NCBI GenBank assembly: GCA_021769135.1
Contig: JAETTM010000014.1
Span: forward strand, 1 to 64,000
Source of the DNA: Lachnospiraceae bacterium
GTDB taxonomy: Bacteria > Bacillota > Clostridia > Lachnospirales > Lachnospiraceae
Direction of reading: 5' to 3'
Length of the DNA stretch: 64,000 nt
Of this stretch, positions 33,007 through 41,569 are shown piece by piece. Below the pieces are notes generated by a model that was not told where the DNA came from, did no database searches, and saw only the letters and a program-made list of their open reading frames with translations. Each line of letters begins with the position of its first letter. The first letter of the stretch is position 1. A program made the position numbers and the translations under genes.

Positions 33007-34515
33007 TTAAATGTTCCATGTGATTTCAATGTTTCCGTCTGCAATGCGAATAACTTTGATAAGCGTATCAACTACCGCCTGTCTGTCCTCGAAAGAGAGC
33101 GTTTCCCATGTTTTCACATGATTGGTTATCTGCTTCAATCTGCCCTCTGTGTCTGTGACATTTTCCGTAACGATTTCTTCCTGCAAGGCTTTCCGCTCTG
33201 CGTCCAGTTCTGATACTTTTTCGTCTATGTACTTCATCAGAACGCCGCTTGCCCCGGGCACTTTGGAGAGAAGCTCTTCGATTTCTTCCTCAATCTGTGT
33301 CAGACGGATTTTTTTCGTCATGTGCGATTGTTCTTCTCCTGTGTCAGATAGGCAGGAGAGTTTTTGAAATTCTGACAGTCTTTCCTTGATTGCACCAAGC
33401 ATATATTCTTCCAAAACATCCGCGTAAATCGTACAGCCTGCCCCGGTACAGTTGCTTCCGCGGCTTCCCGACTGGCTGCAAACAAAGTAACGTCCCCACT
33501 TTGTCTTTGCCTTGCGGATTGTCAGCGCATAACCGCACTTTCCACATTTTGCTTTGCCTACAAGCCATGAATTTTTCGGTTTGCAGGTCTTTGTGGACTG
33601 TCGGTTATTTAGACACCGTATGCGGCAGGCTAACCATGTCTTAGAGGGGATAAAACCCTTATGCGGCGCAAGCACAATCTCTTTATTGGACAGGTCACTC
33701 TGCTTTCTTGAAGTGGAAACCGTACCTTTGTAGAGATAGCAAGCATTGTAACCTGTAAAATCACTTGCCAGATTATAGATGTTAGCGCCTTGACTTTGGA
33801 AAAACTGATACACATCAATATCGGCTTGCACATACACGGGATTGCGGAGCATTTCACTGATACGGGCAGTACTCCAGTTTGCGCCACGCAGATTTTTAAT
33901 CTGGTGTTCGTTCAAGTACCGCACAATATCTCCGAGGGAATTGTCAGTGTCCGCATACATGGAGTAAATCAGCTTTAACTGTTCGCTTTCCTCCGGGACT
34001 TCCTCATACATGGAAGTGCGCACATTGTCAATGACCGTGCTTGTCAGACGGTAGCCGTAGGGAATACGCCCACCCATATAAAAGCCACGCTTGCACCGTG
34101 CATAGTAAGCGTCCGTTACACGTTTCTGTATCGTTTCTCGTTCCAGTTGAGCGAACACGATACAGATATTTAACATCGCCCTGCCGATCGGGGTGGACGT
34201 GTCAAACTTTTCCGTGGAAGAAACAAACTCCACATGATATTTCTGAAATATCTCCATCATGTTTGCAAAATCCAAAATGGAACGGCTGATACGGTCGAGT
34301 TTGTAGACAATAACCCGTTTGATTTTTTCTGCACGAATATCATTCATCATTTTTTCAAAGCCGGGACGGTTGGTGTCCTTGCCCGAAAAACCTTTGTCCG
34401 TATATTCAATGCAGGCTTCCCCGTGGGTTTCGTATCTGCAATACTCAAGCTGGCTTTCCACGGATATGCTGTCCTTTTTTTCGATTGACTGTCTTGCATA
34501 TAATGCGTCGTACAT
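33007..34515 (-). CDS. Large serine recombinase, TnpX-like
   Basis: This 502-aa serine recombinase has a resolvase catalytic domain (1-140) with nucleophile Ser10 in YARQSIEKKDSISVESQ, VIVYKLDRISRS and GRAMLNICIVFAQLERE. A recombinase domain (about 155-260) is followed by a zinc ribbon (CGKCGY ... CSQSG ... CTG, about 325-360) and a coiled-coil-rich end. Such enzymes integrate and excise elements between short sites that share a 2-bp core. Together with the tnpW-like gene it resembles Tn4451-type elements. As the only recombinase inside the insertion in cotJC, it is the likely agent of insertion and excision. Confidence 0.92.
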   Translation of the reverse strand: MYDALYARQSIEKKDSISVESQLEYCRYETHGEACIEYTDKGFSGKDTNRPGFEKMMNDIRAEKIKRVIVYKLDRISRSILDFANMMEIFQKYHVEFVSSTEKFDTSTPIGRAMLNICIVFAQLERETIQKRVTDAYYARCKRGFYMGGRIPYGYRLTSTVIDNVRTSMYEEVPEESEQLKLIYSMYADTDNSLGDIVRYLNEHQIKNLRGANWSTARISEMLRNPVYVQADIDVYQFFQSQGANIYNLASDFTGYNACYLYKGTVSTSRKQSDLSNKEIVLAPHKGFIPSKTWLACRIRCLNNRQSTKTCKPKNSWLVGKAKCGKCGYALTIRKAKTKWGRYFVCSQSGSRGSNCTGAGCTIYADVLEEYMLGAIKERLSEFQKLSCLSDTGEEQSHMTKKIRLTQIEEEIEELLSKVPGASGVLMKYIDEKVSELDAERKALQEEIVTENVTDTEGRLKQITNHVKTWETLSFEDRQAVVDTLIKVIRIADGNIEITWNI

Positions 34516-34591
34516 TTTATCTACCTCCTAAAACGTAAGACGCATATCCACAAAACGATCATATCGTTTCAATGATTGTTTTGCAAGGGAC

Positions 34592-34756
34592 TTACGCATA
34601 TTTTTTAAAAATCTGATAGAGCCGTGCCCCGATTTCCTGTCGGGTTTCCTGCTCTGATTTTTTTTGAAAGGCGGGGTAGATGTTGGTAACGGTCAGCCTC
34701 ATTTTATCTTTGCGTATCTGGGTATCGGGTGTAGGAGAGTTATTAGTTTTTGACAT
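34592..34756 (-). CDS. TnpW-like small transposon protein, 54 aa
   Basis: A 54-codon gene starts at ATG 34756 after AAAGGAG and ends at 34592, just upstream of the recombinase gene. The protein (MSKTNNSPTPDTQIRKDKMR ... LYQIFKKYA) is basic and has the look of the TnpW proteins that accompany tnpX in Tn4451-type elements, whose function is not known. Position and strand support the link. Confidence 0.65.
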   Translation of the reverse strand: MSKTNNSPTPDTQIRKDKMRLTVTNIYPAFQKKSEQETRQEIGARLYQIFKKYA

Positions 34757-34922
34757 AAACTTTCTCCTTTGACGGTTTCCCTAAATTTTATGAGAAGTGG
34801 CAAGTACACTATACGGGAATAGTATAAAGTGGTTCTTGTTGCTTCTTTTAGTGTGAAAGTCGAAGTACACAGCTTTAAGGGGCGTGTGGGTATGCGTCTT
34901 AATGATTGTATTTTTTGTGGTT

Positions 34923-35474
34923 TCATTTACTGCAATCTTCCCGGTTTGCTTCGCCGAACCTCTGGAAATGCACGATTTCCCTTGCGCGCAGGAAGCGGAT
35001 AGGGTCGCAGATTTCCTGGTCATGGACGAGGCGAAGGATATTGTCATAGGTGGTGCGGGCTTTTTGCTCTGCTGCCATATCCTCTGTCAAATCCGTAATT
35101 GCATCCCCCTTCGACTGGAAGACGCAGGCATTAAAGGGAGTGCCGCCCGCGGCCTGGGGCCAAAGGGCCAGCGTATGGTCCACGTAATATTTATCGAATC
35201 CCGATTTTTCGATTTCATCCATAGAAAGGTCTTTCGTCAGCTGGTAAACGATGGCCGAAATCATCTCCATATGGGCTAATTCTTCTGTACCGATGTCCGT
35301 TAACAGCCCGGCAACTTCGTTATAGGGCATGGTATAACGTTGAGAAAGATAACGCATGGAAGCGGCCAATTCGCCGTCCGGCCCGCCGAACTGGCTGATG
35401 ATTACCTGGGCGAGTTTGGCATTGGGCTGCGTAATTTTTACCGGAAACTGTAACCTTTTTTCATAATTCCACAT
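34923..35474 (-). pseudogene. cotJC: 5' fragment of cotJC (manganese-catalase-like coat protein), interrupted
   Basis: This 183-codon frame starts MWNYEKRLQFPVKITQPNAK and follows CotJC, a spore-coat protein related to manganese catalases (GTEELAHMEMI and EEKA-like AAEQKARTTY metal ligands; REIVHFQRF). It departs from the family after FGEA and ends NREDCSK within the inserted element. Joining FGEA to the 3' fragment gives 201 residues, near the 189 of the Bacillus protein. All catalase-type ligands lie in this fragment except for anything in the final helix. The gene is third in cotJABC. Confidence 0.85.
34948..34958. repeat. Right attachment core of the cotJC element
   Basis: GCTTCGCCGAA at 34948-34958 is the second copy of the 11-bp direct repeat. 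The inner flank (34925-34947) is the right-hand terminal inverted repeat of the element. Confidence 0.75.
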
Positions 35475-35477
35475 ATC

Positions 35478-35747
35478 TTAACATCCTCCTTCCCAGGGCA
35501 TAGGCTGCAGCGCCCATTTCCATTCTTTGCTGCAAGTATCGGCAACGGACAGGGAGAGCGGCCCAAACTTTACAGCATAGTCGCGCATCATCTGGTTTTT
35601 CATGCGCATATAATGGTTGAAGTATTCCATTGCCTCACGGTCGAAAGGGTGGGTGTCCAGATATTCTGTCATTTCTACCGTTACAAAATCCACAATTCCG
35701 ATATTGCGGAGCATGTTTTCCTGTTCCGTGTTCATTTTATAGCTCAT
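35478..35747 (-). CDS. cotJB: Spore coat protein CotJB
   Basis: This 89-aa protein (MSYKMNTEQENMLRNIGIVD, TEYLDTHPFDREAMEYFNHY, FGPLSLSVAD) matches the CotJB family (about 87 aa). It works with CotJA and CotJC in coat assembly in the mother cell. Start 35747 has GGAAGGAG nine bases upstream and overlaps the cotJA stop (ATGA). Upstream in-frame ATGs lie inside cotJA. CotJC begins 3 bases after the stop. Confidence 0.92.
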   Translation of the reverse strand: MSYKMNTEQENMLRNIGIVDFVTVEMTEYLDTHPFDREAMEYFNHYMRMKNQMMRDYAVKFGPLSLSVADTCSKEWKWALQPMPWEGGC

Positions 35748-35914
35748 TGCACGCATCTCCTTCCTGTAAAAGGTTTGGTCAGTTCGGGGAAGATAGTGCC
35801 GGTACAATAGGCTTTATCCAAGTCTTCATATATTTGTGTAAGATGCTGCCAGGGCACATAGGCCATAGCCAGCGGGAAACGGTCAAAATATTCGTTGAAA
35901 TTATAATCCTGCAT
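35744..35914 (-). CDS. cotJA: Spore coat-associated protein CotJA
   Basis: A 56-codon gene starts at ATG 35914 after AAAGGAGA. The protein has the CotJA signature PLAMAYVPWQ and the GTIFPELTKPF segment. It is the first gene of the cotJ operon and ends overlapping cotJB. The upstream DNA on the minus strand contains CATATATT-like sequence that could be a sigma-E -10, but no matching -35 at the right distance was found. Confidence 0.88.
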   Translation of the reverse strand: MQDYNFNEYFDRFPLAMAYVPWQHLTQIYEDLDKAYCTGTIFPELTKPFTGRRCVQ

Positions 35915-36063
35915 AATTCTCCTTTCATAGATTCTGAATATTTCTAATATAATATATGATGGCTGTTTTCGGGCGTGTTTGTATTTTCATTTTTTTTATA
36001 CAAATCAAACATTTGGGATTATCCTCCCGGAAATCAATTTTCGTGGGTTATCCGCATCCCATA

Positions 36064-36092
36064 TTGACATTCCAAATATCAAATTTTATAAT
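36064..36092 (+). promoter_or_regulatory. Strong promoter of feoAB
   Basis: TTGACA (36064-36069) and TATAAT (36087-36092) are spaced exactly 17 bp, both consensus. No clear Fur box was recognised near it. The rest of the divergent 234-bp cotJA-feoA gap is AT-rich without a gene. Confidence 0.85.
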
Positions 36093-36148
36093 TTATCTGT
36101 ATTGCATAACGGCAGCAAGCGTAAAGCATGTGCAAAACGGAGGGAAAA

Positions 36149-36382
36149 ATGACACTTTATGACGGAGAAAAAGGCGGTGTTTATGAAGTAAATGGGGTAT
36201 ATGTGGAAGAACCCATTACGAGAAGGCTTCAGGCACTGGGCCTAAATGACGGAACGAAAGTAAAAATTTTAAACCGCAAAAAAGGCGGGGCATTGATTAT
36301 CCAGGTGAGGGGAACCAGGCTTGCTCTGGGAAAGCATATAGCCTCCGGCATTGAGATAAAAGAGGGGGGTAAAAATGATTGA
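36149..36382 (+). CDS. feoA: Ferrous iron transport protein A
   Basis: This 77-aa SH3-like protein (GGVYEVNGVYVEEPITRRLQ, ALGLNDGTKVKILNRKKGGA) is of FeoA size and fold and binds FeoB to support ferrous iron uptake. ATG 36149 has GGAGGG upstream. An in-frame ATG at 36128 is less likely. It overlaps feoB by 8 bp. Confidence 0.92.
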   Translation: MTLYDGEKGGVYEVNGVYVEEPITRRLQALGLNDGTKVKILNRKKGGALIIQVRGTRLALGKHIASGIEIKEGGKND

Positions 36383-38393
36383 CAGGGAAATGTTAGATAA
36401 GGATAAAACGGTTCATGTGGCGTTTGTAGGGAATCCGAACTGTGGGAAGACCACATTATTCAACGCCATTACCGGCTCGAAACTAAAGGTGGCCAATTGG
36501 CCAGGGGTAACGGTGGAGAGGATGGAAGGGGAGGCGGAATACGAAGGGTTTCATTTGACTTTGGTGGATACGCCGGGGATTTACTCCCTGACCAGTTATA
36601 CAATTGAAGAAAAGGTAACCAGGCAATGCGTAATGGATGACGACATCGAGGTGATTGTGAACATTGTGGATGCCTCTTCCCTGGAAAGGAACCTTTATCT
36701 GACGATGCAGCTGCTGGAATTGGGCAAGCCCATAGTGCTGGCCTTGAATATGATGGATATTGTACAGGAACGGGGGATGGAAATCGATTTGCACCGTTTG
36801 CCGGAGCTGCTTGGGGATATCCCTGTAGTTCCCGTTTCCGCAGCCAAGAGGACTGGTTTGGATATTTTGCTGCATGCGGTAGTGCATCACTATGAAGAAG
36901 GTTCGAAAGGCTGCGTGTTGAATTATGGGGAAGTGATAGAAGAGAAGCTGGCCAAGCTGGAAGTGATGATGCAGGCCCATTATCCTACCCATTCTTCGGT
37001 GAGATGGCATGCCATCAAACTGTTGGAGGATGATGAAGAAGTCATGGAAGAGCACCCCATTTCCGTCACCAATGTGGTGGACCGGAGCTACGAAAAAGAA
37101 ATTATACAGGCAAAATATGCTTATATAGAAAATATTGTAAATGAAACTTTGTTCCATAAAGCGAAAAAGAAGGAGAGGACGGATAAAGTGGACGAACTGC
37201 TCACCCATCCTGTCTGGGGCGTTCCCATGTTTCTGCTGATTATGGGATTTGTTTTTTTCCTTACGTTTACAGTGGGGGATTTCTTGAAAGGCTATTTTGA
37301 AGTGGGCTTGAATGTTATTTCGGAAGGCGTTACCGGCTTCTTGGTTTCCCTACACGTGGCGGGCTGGCTGCAGTCATTGATTGTGGACGGCATTATTTCC
37401 GGGGTAGGGGGGATACTCACTTTTATCCCCAATATTTTTATACTGTTCTTGGCGCTGGCTATTCTGGAGGACAGCGGCTATATGTCCAGGGTGGCGTACG
37501 TAATGGACAATATTATGGGAAAGGTAGGGCTTTCGGGAAAAGCATTTCTTCCCATGATTTTAGGGTTCGGCTGCACCGTGCCGGCGATTATGGCGACGCG
37601 CGCCTTGGAAACGGAGCATGACAGGAGGAAAACGATGATTGTTACCCCTTTCATGTCCTGTTCCGCCAGGCTTCCTATTTATGTATTGTTTTCGGATATG
37701 TTCTTCCCGGAATGTGCAGCAGCGGTTGCTTTTTCCATGTATGTGATTGGGATGGGGATAGCCATCCTGGTTGCAAAGATAATCCATAAGGCGGAAAAGG
37801 GGAAGGAAAATAACTCCCTTCTCATTGAACTGCCGGAATATAAAAGGCCGAATCCCCGGACTATCCGGATTTATGTATGGAATAAACTGAAGGATTATTT
37901 ATCCAAGGCCGGGACTACTATTTTCATCGCTTCCATTATTATCTGGTTTGTGCTGAACTTCGGCACTGGAGGCATGGTGGAGGAACCATCGGAAAGCTTT
38001 GGGGCGGCTATCGGCCGTTTCCTTGTGCCGCTGCTCGTGCCTGCGGGCCTGAATATGTGGCAGATTGTAGTCGCGCTTATTTCCGGCATTTCGGCAAAAG
38101 AAGTAGTGGTTTCCAGTTTCGCGGTACTCTTCGGGGTGGCGAACGCCAATTCCCAAGCCGGGATGCAGGCGATTGTCCGGAATATCCAAAGCATAAACCC
38201 CGGCTTTGGGCCGTTAAATGCTTTTTCCCTTATGCTTTTCTGCCTGCTGTATGTTCCCTGCATTGCCACGGTGGCTACCATCAAAAAGGAAAGCAATTCC
38301 TGGAAATTTACCTTGGGGATGATTGTTTTCCAGCTGATATTTGCATGGACGGTTTCGGTTATAGTTTTCCAGCTGGGAAGCCTTTTTCTGTAA
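36375..38393 (+). CDS. feoB: Ferrous iron transport protein B
   Basis: This 672-aa inner-membrane ferrous iron transporter has an N-terminal G-protein domain (about 10-170; G1 GNPNCGKTT, G2 PGVTVE, G3 DTPGIYSL, G4 LNMMD). A GDI-like spacer follows, then the transmembrane Gate and core region with FLPMILGFGCTVPAIMATRA, MSCSARLPIYVLF and GISAKEVVVSSFAVLFG. The length is usual for Firmicutes. The G1-G4 motifs are intact, so it should be functional. Confidence 0.97.
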   Translation: MIDREMLDKDKTVHVAFVGNPNCGKTTLFNAITGSKLKVANWPGVTVERMEGEAEYEGFHLTLVDTPGIYSLTSYTIEEKVTRQCVMDDDIEVIVNIVDASSLERNLYLTMQLLELGKPIVLALNMMDIVQERGMEIDLHRLPELLGDIPVVPVSAAKRTGLDILLHAVVHHYEEGSKGCVLNYGEVIEEKLAKLEVMMQAHYPTHSSVRWHAIKLLEDDEEVMEEHPISVTNVVDRSYEKEIIQAKYAYIENIVNETLFHKAKKKERTDKVDELLTHPVWGVPMFLLIMGFVFFLTFTVGDFLKGYFEVGLNVISEGVTGFLVSLHVAGWLQSLIVDGIISGVGGILTFIPNIFILFLALAILEDSGYMSRVAYVMDNIMGKVGLSGKAFLPMILGFGCTVPAIMATRALETEHDRRKTMIVTPFMSCSARLPIYVLFSDMFFPECAAAVAFSMYVIGMGIAILVAKIIHKAEKGKENNSLLIELPEYKRPNPRTIRIYVWNKLKDYLSKAGTTIFIASIIIWFVLNFGTGGMVEEPSESFGAAIGRFLVPLLVPAGLNMWQIVVALISGISAKEVVVSSFAVLFGVANANSQAGMQAIVRNIQSINPGFGPLNAFSLMLFCLLYVPCIATVATIKKESNSWKFTLGMIVFQLIFAWTVSVIVFQLGSLFL

Positions 38394-38605
38394 ATCCATG
38401 TTTTGCGCACTTTGTCGAGGGCCATCTGTGGGCAGGGCTTTTGACGCCGTCTATACAGGGGAGGAAACGGTATTTTGTATGGGAAAAGTTTTTTTCCTTG
38501 ATTTCTTGCTTCTTTTGTGTAAGAATAATAGAAAAGTATTCTGATAAATAATTAACAATCTTGTTTTTATTTACTTTTGCGGAGGAAGAAAGGAGCATTG
38601 GAGCA

Positions 38606-40105
38606 ATGAGAGGTATTGATACACAAGTCCGAAAGATACGCAGGCGCATATTTAAGGAAGTTGCAAATCTTGCCTACACTTCGGAAGATTTAATCAACGA
38701 TGTGGAAGCATTGCCTTATAAGATAGTAGATTACGATGAATCCCAGTATGGCAATATTTACAGGGAGCGGGCCATTATCAGGGAACGTATCCGCCTTGCC
38801 ATGGGGCTCTCCCTAAGGCCGGAAAACGCGCCGGTGCATGTGACGCAGGGGCTGGCGGAAAGCAATATAGATGAAAAATATTATGAACCGCCGTTAATGC
38901 AGGTAATCCCTTCCGCATGCAATGCCTGCCCGGAGAACCGTTATGAAGTGACGGACAGATGTATGGGCTGTGTCGCCCATCCATGCCGGGAAGTATGCCC
39001 CAGGGGGGCCATTTCCATGAAGGACGGCAAATCAATAATTGACCAGGAAAAATGCATCAAGTGCGGGAAATGCAAGACCATTTGCCCTTACGATGCCATT
39101 TCCCATCAGGTGAGGCCATGCCTTTCGGCCTGCGGGGTGAATGCCATCAAAAATGACGAAAAGGGCAGGGCGGTAATCGATACGGATTTGTGTGTTTCCT
39201 GCGGACAGTGCATGGTGAACTGCCCTTTCGGCGCTATTGCGGATAAATCGCAGATTTTCCAGTTGATTCGCGCCATGCAGTCGGGGAGGAAAATTATTGC
39301 CCAGGTGGCCCCCGCATTTGTAGGGCAGTTTGGGAAAAATGTAACGCCGGATATGATAAAGACGGCATTAAAGGAACTGGGGTTTTTTGATGTTTACGAA
39401 ACGGCAATCGGCGCCGATATGGGGGCTATGGCGGAAGCGGAGCATTATGTCCATTCGGTGGCCACGAAGGAACTGCCTTTCCTGTTGACATCCTGCTGCC
39501 CGTCATGGTCAGTATTGGCGAAGAAGTTTTTCCCGGAAACTATTGACAAGATATCCAACGCTTTAACGCCCATGGTGGCCACCGCCCGCAAGATAAAAGA
39601 AGACCATCCGGATGCCAGCGTAGTCTTCATCGGCCCGTGTGCTTCCAAGAAGCTGGAAGCTTCCAGGCGAACCATTCGTTCCGATGTGGATTTTGTCATT
39701 ACTTTTGAAGAACTGGCGGGGATGTTTGAAGCGAAAGGGATTGACTTGGAAAAGGTCAGCGCAGAGGCAAAGATGGAAGATGCCACCGGCGCAGGCCGCG
39801 GATATGGTGTGGCGGGGGGCGTTGCCAATGCCATCGAAGAGTGCATACGGGAATATTACCCGGATGTGGATGTGAATATAGAGCATGCGGAAAGCCTTAC
39901 GGAATGTAAGAAAATACTTATGCTGGCCAAGGCGGGAAAAAAGAACGGATGCCTGATTGAAGGGATGGCATGCCCCGGCGGCTGCGTGGCGGGCGCGGGA
40001 ACTAACATACCGATTCCTCAGGCAACAAAAGAAGTGGCGGGCTTTAAGGCTGCGGCAGCGAAGAAAATACCCGAAATGGAAACGGGGAAAGGAATGGAGA
40101 AATAG
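38606..40105 (+). CDS. [FeFe] hydrogenase, monomeric ferredoxin type
   Basis: This 499-aa protein has N-terminal iron-sulfur modules (cysteine-rich 105-215, including two 4Fe-4S ferredoxin motifs CIKCGKCKTICPYDAI and CVSCGQCMVNCPF) followed by the H-cluster domain. Cluster motifs are L1 LTSCCPSWS, L2 IGPCASKKLE (GPC rather than the usual MPC) and L3 EGMACPGGCVAGAG. This pattern fits group B hydrogenases, which exchange electrons with ferredoxin to make or use H2. ATG 38606 follows AAAGGAG. gltX starts directly after the stop. Confidence 0.9.
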   Translation: MRGIDTQVRKIRRRIFKEVANLAYTSEDLINDVEALPYKIVDYDESQYGNIYRERAIIRERIRLAMGLSLRPENAPVHVTQGLAESNIDEKYYEPPLMQVIPSACNACPENRYEVTDRCMGCVAHPCREVCPRGAISMKDGKSIIDQEKCIKCGKCKTICPYDAISHQVRPCLSACGVNAIKNDEKGRAVIDTDLCVSCGQCMVNCPFGAIADKSQIFQLIRAMQSGRKIIAQVAPAFVGQFGKNVTPDMIKTALKELGFFDVYETAIGADMGAMAEAEHYVHSVATKELPFLLTSCCPSWSVLAKKFFPETIDKISNALTPMVATARKIKEDHPDASVVFIGPCASKKLEASRRTIRSDVDFVITFEELAGMFEAKGIDLEKVSAEAKMEDATGAGRGYGVAGGVANAIEECIREYYPDVDVNIEHAESLTECKKILMLAKAGKKNGCLIEGMACPGGCVAGAGTNIPIPQATKEVAGFKAAAAKKIPEMETGKGMEK

Positions 40106-41566
40106 ATGACAAGAATAAGGACAAGATATGCTCCCAGCCCTACTGGGCGCATGCATGTAGGCAATTTAAGGACAGCCCTCTATGCCTATCTGATAGCGAA
40201 GCATGAGGGAGGGGATTTTATCCTGCGCATAGAGGACACCGACCAGGAGAGGTATGTGGAGGGTGCGGTAGACATTATATACCGCACTTTGGAAAAAACG
40301 GGTTTGATTCATGACGAAGGGCCGGACAGGGATAAAGGGGTAGGGCCTTATGTCCAAAGCGAGCGGCAGGCAAAAGGAATTTATTTAGAATACGCCAAGA
40401 AGCTTATTGATAAAGGAGAAGCTTATTATTGCTTCTGCGATAAAGAAAGGCTGGCAACCTTGAACCGCACTGTAGCGGGCAAAGAAATCAATGTGTATGA
40501 TAAACATTGCCTCCATTTATCCAAAGAAGAGGTGGAAGAGAAGCTTGCTTCCGGCATCCCTTATGTAATTCGCCAGAACAACCCTACGGAAGGAACTACC
40601 ACTTTCCAGGACGAGATATACGGGGATATAACGGTGGATAACGCCGAGCTGGATGATATGATACTGATTAAATCAGACGGTTATCCCACCTATAATTTTG
40701 CAAATGTAGTGGATGACCATCTGATGGGAATCACCCATGTGGTGAGGGGGAATGAATACCTTTCCTCTTCCCCTAAGTATAACAGGTTATATGAAGCCTT
40801 TGGATGGGAAGTGCCGATATATGTGCATTGCCCTTTGATTACCGATGAAGAGCATCATAAGCTTTCCAAGCGCTGCGGGCATTCCTCCTATGAGGATTTG
40901 ATTGAACAGGGATTTTTGTCCGAAGCGGTGGTGAATTTTGTAGCCCTCCTGGGCTGGAGCCCGGAAGGGAACGAGGAAATATTTTCCCTGGAAGAGCTCG
41001 TAAAAATTTTTGATTACCGCCATATCTCCAAATCCCCGGCGGTGTTCGATTTTACAAAGCTAAAATGGATGAACGGGGAATATTTGAAGGCGATGGACTT
41101 TGACCGTTTCTATGCCATGGCGGAGCCTTATCTGAAAGAAGCCATCACAAAGGACTTGAACCTTAAGAAAATAGCTGAAATGGTTAAGACGCGTATCGAA
41201 GTATTCCCCGATATTAAGGAGATGGTGGACTTTTTCCAGGAACTGCCGGTTTACGATGCCGCCATGTATACCCATAAGAAAATGAAAACGACGGCGGCTT
41301 CTTCCCTGGAGGTGCTGGAAGAACTTCTGCCCCGTATTGAAGCCCAGGAAGGATTCGACAACGATTCCCTGTATCGGATGCTGGTATCCTACGTGGAAGA
41401 GAAGGGATGTAAAAACGGCTATGCGATGTGGCCAATCCGCACAGCGGTATCCGGCAAACAGATGACGCCTGCCGGGGCTACGGAAATTATGGAAATCCTG
41501 GGTAAAGAGGAATCCATAAGCAGAATAAAGAAAGGCATCGAGCTGTTAAAGGCTGCCTGCGGATAA
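40106..41566 (+). CDS. gltX: Glutamyl-tRNA synthetase
   Basis: This 486-aa class I aminoacyl-tRNA synthetase has the HIGH-type motif [13 protein letters not shown], substrate segment [10 protein letters not shown], and the KMSKS-type motif KLSKRCG. A C-terminal anticodon-binding helical domain completes the standard length. Its start lies immediately after the hydrogenase stop, suggesting co-transcription. Confidence 0.96.
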   Translation: MTRIRTRYAPSPTGRMHVGNLRTALYAYLIAKHEGGDFILRIEDTDQERYVEGAVDIIYRTLEKTGLIHDEGPDRDKGVGPYVQSERQAKGIYLEYAKKLIDKGEAYYCFCDKERLATLNRTVAGKEINVYDKHCLHLSKEEVEEKLASGIPYVIRQNNPTEGTTTFQDEIYGDITVDNAELDDMILIKSDGYPTYNFANVVDDHLMGITHVVRGNEYLSSSPKYNRLYEAFGWEVPIYVHCPLITDEEHHKLSKRCGHSSYEDLIEQGFLSEAVVNFVALLGWSPEGNEEIFSLEELVKIFDYRHISKSPAVFDFTKLKWMNGEYLKAMDFDRFYAMAEPYLKEAITKDLNLKKIAEMVKTRIEVFPDIKEMVDFFQELPVYDAAMYTHKKMKTTAASSLEVLEELLPRIEAQEGFDNDSLYRMLVSYVEEKGCKNGYAMWPIRTAVSGKQMTPAGATEIMEILGKEESISRIKKGIELLKAACG

Positions 41567-41569
41567 AAT

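Larger units (their letters stand above)
32352..34958 (-). mobile_element. 2.6-kb serine-recombinase element inserted in cotJC
   Basis: The segment splits cotJC between codons that rejoin in frame. It carries, on the minus strand, a TnpW-like small gene, a serine recombinase and an antitoxin-toxin pair, and nothing else. It is bounded by an 11-bp direct repeat and by imperfect terminal inverted repeats of about 22 bp. The gene set resembles a reduced Tn4451-type element (tnpX/tnpW), while the target gene and in-frame core resemble sporulation intervening elements. Confidence 0.75.

Noticed and set aside
35960-36010. Sigma-E promoter upstream of cotJA
   Set aside because: A CATATATT-like -10 exists on the minus strand but no matching -35 at the correct distance was found.
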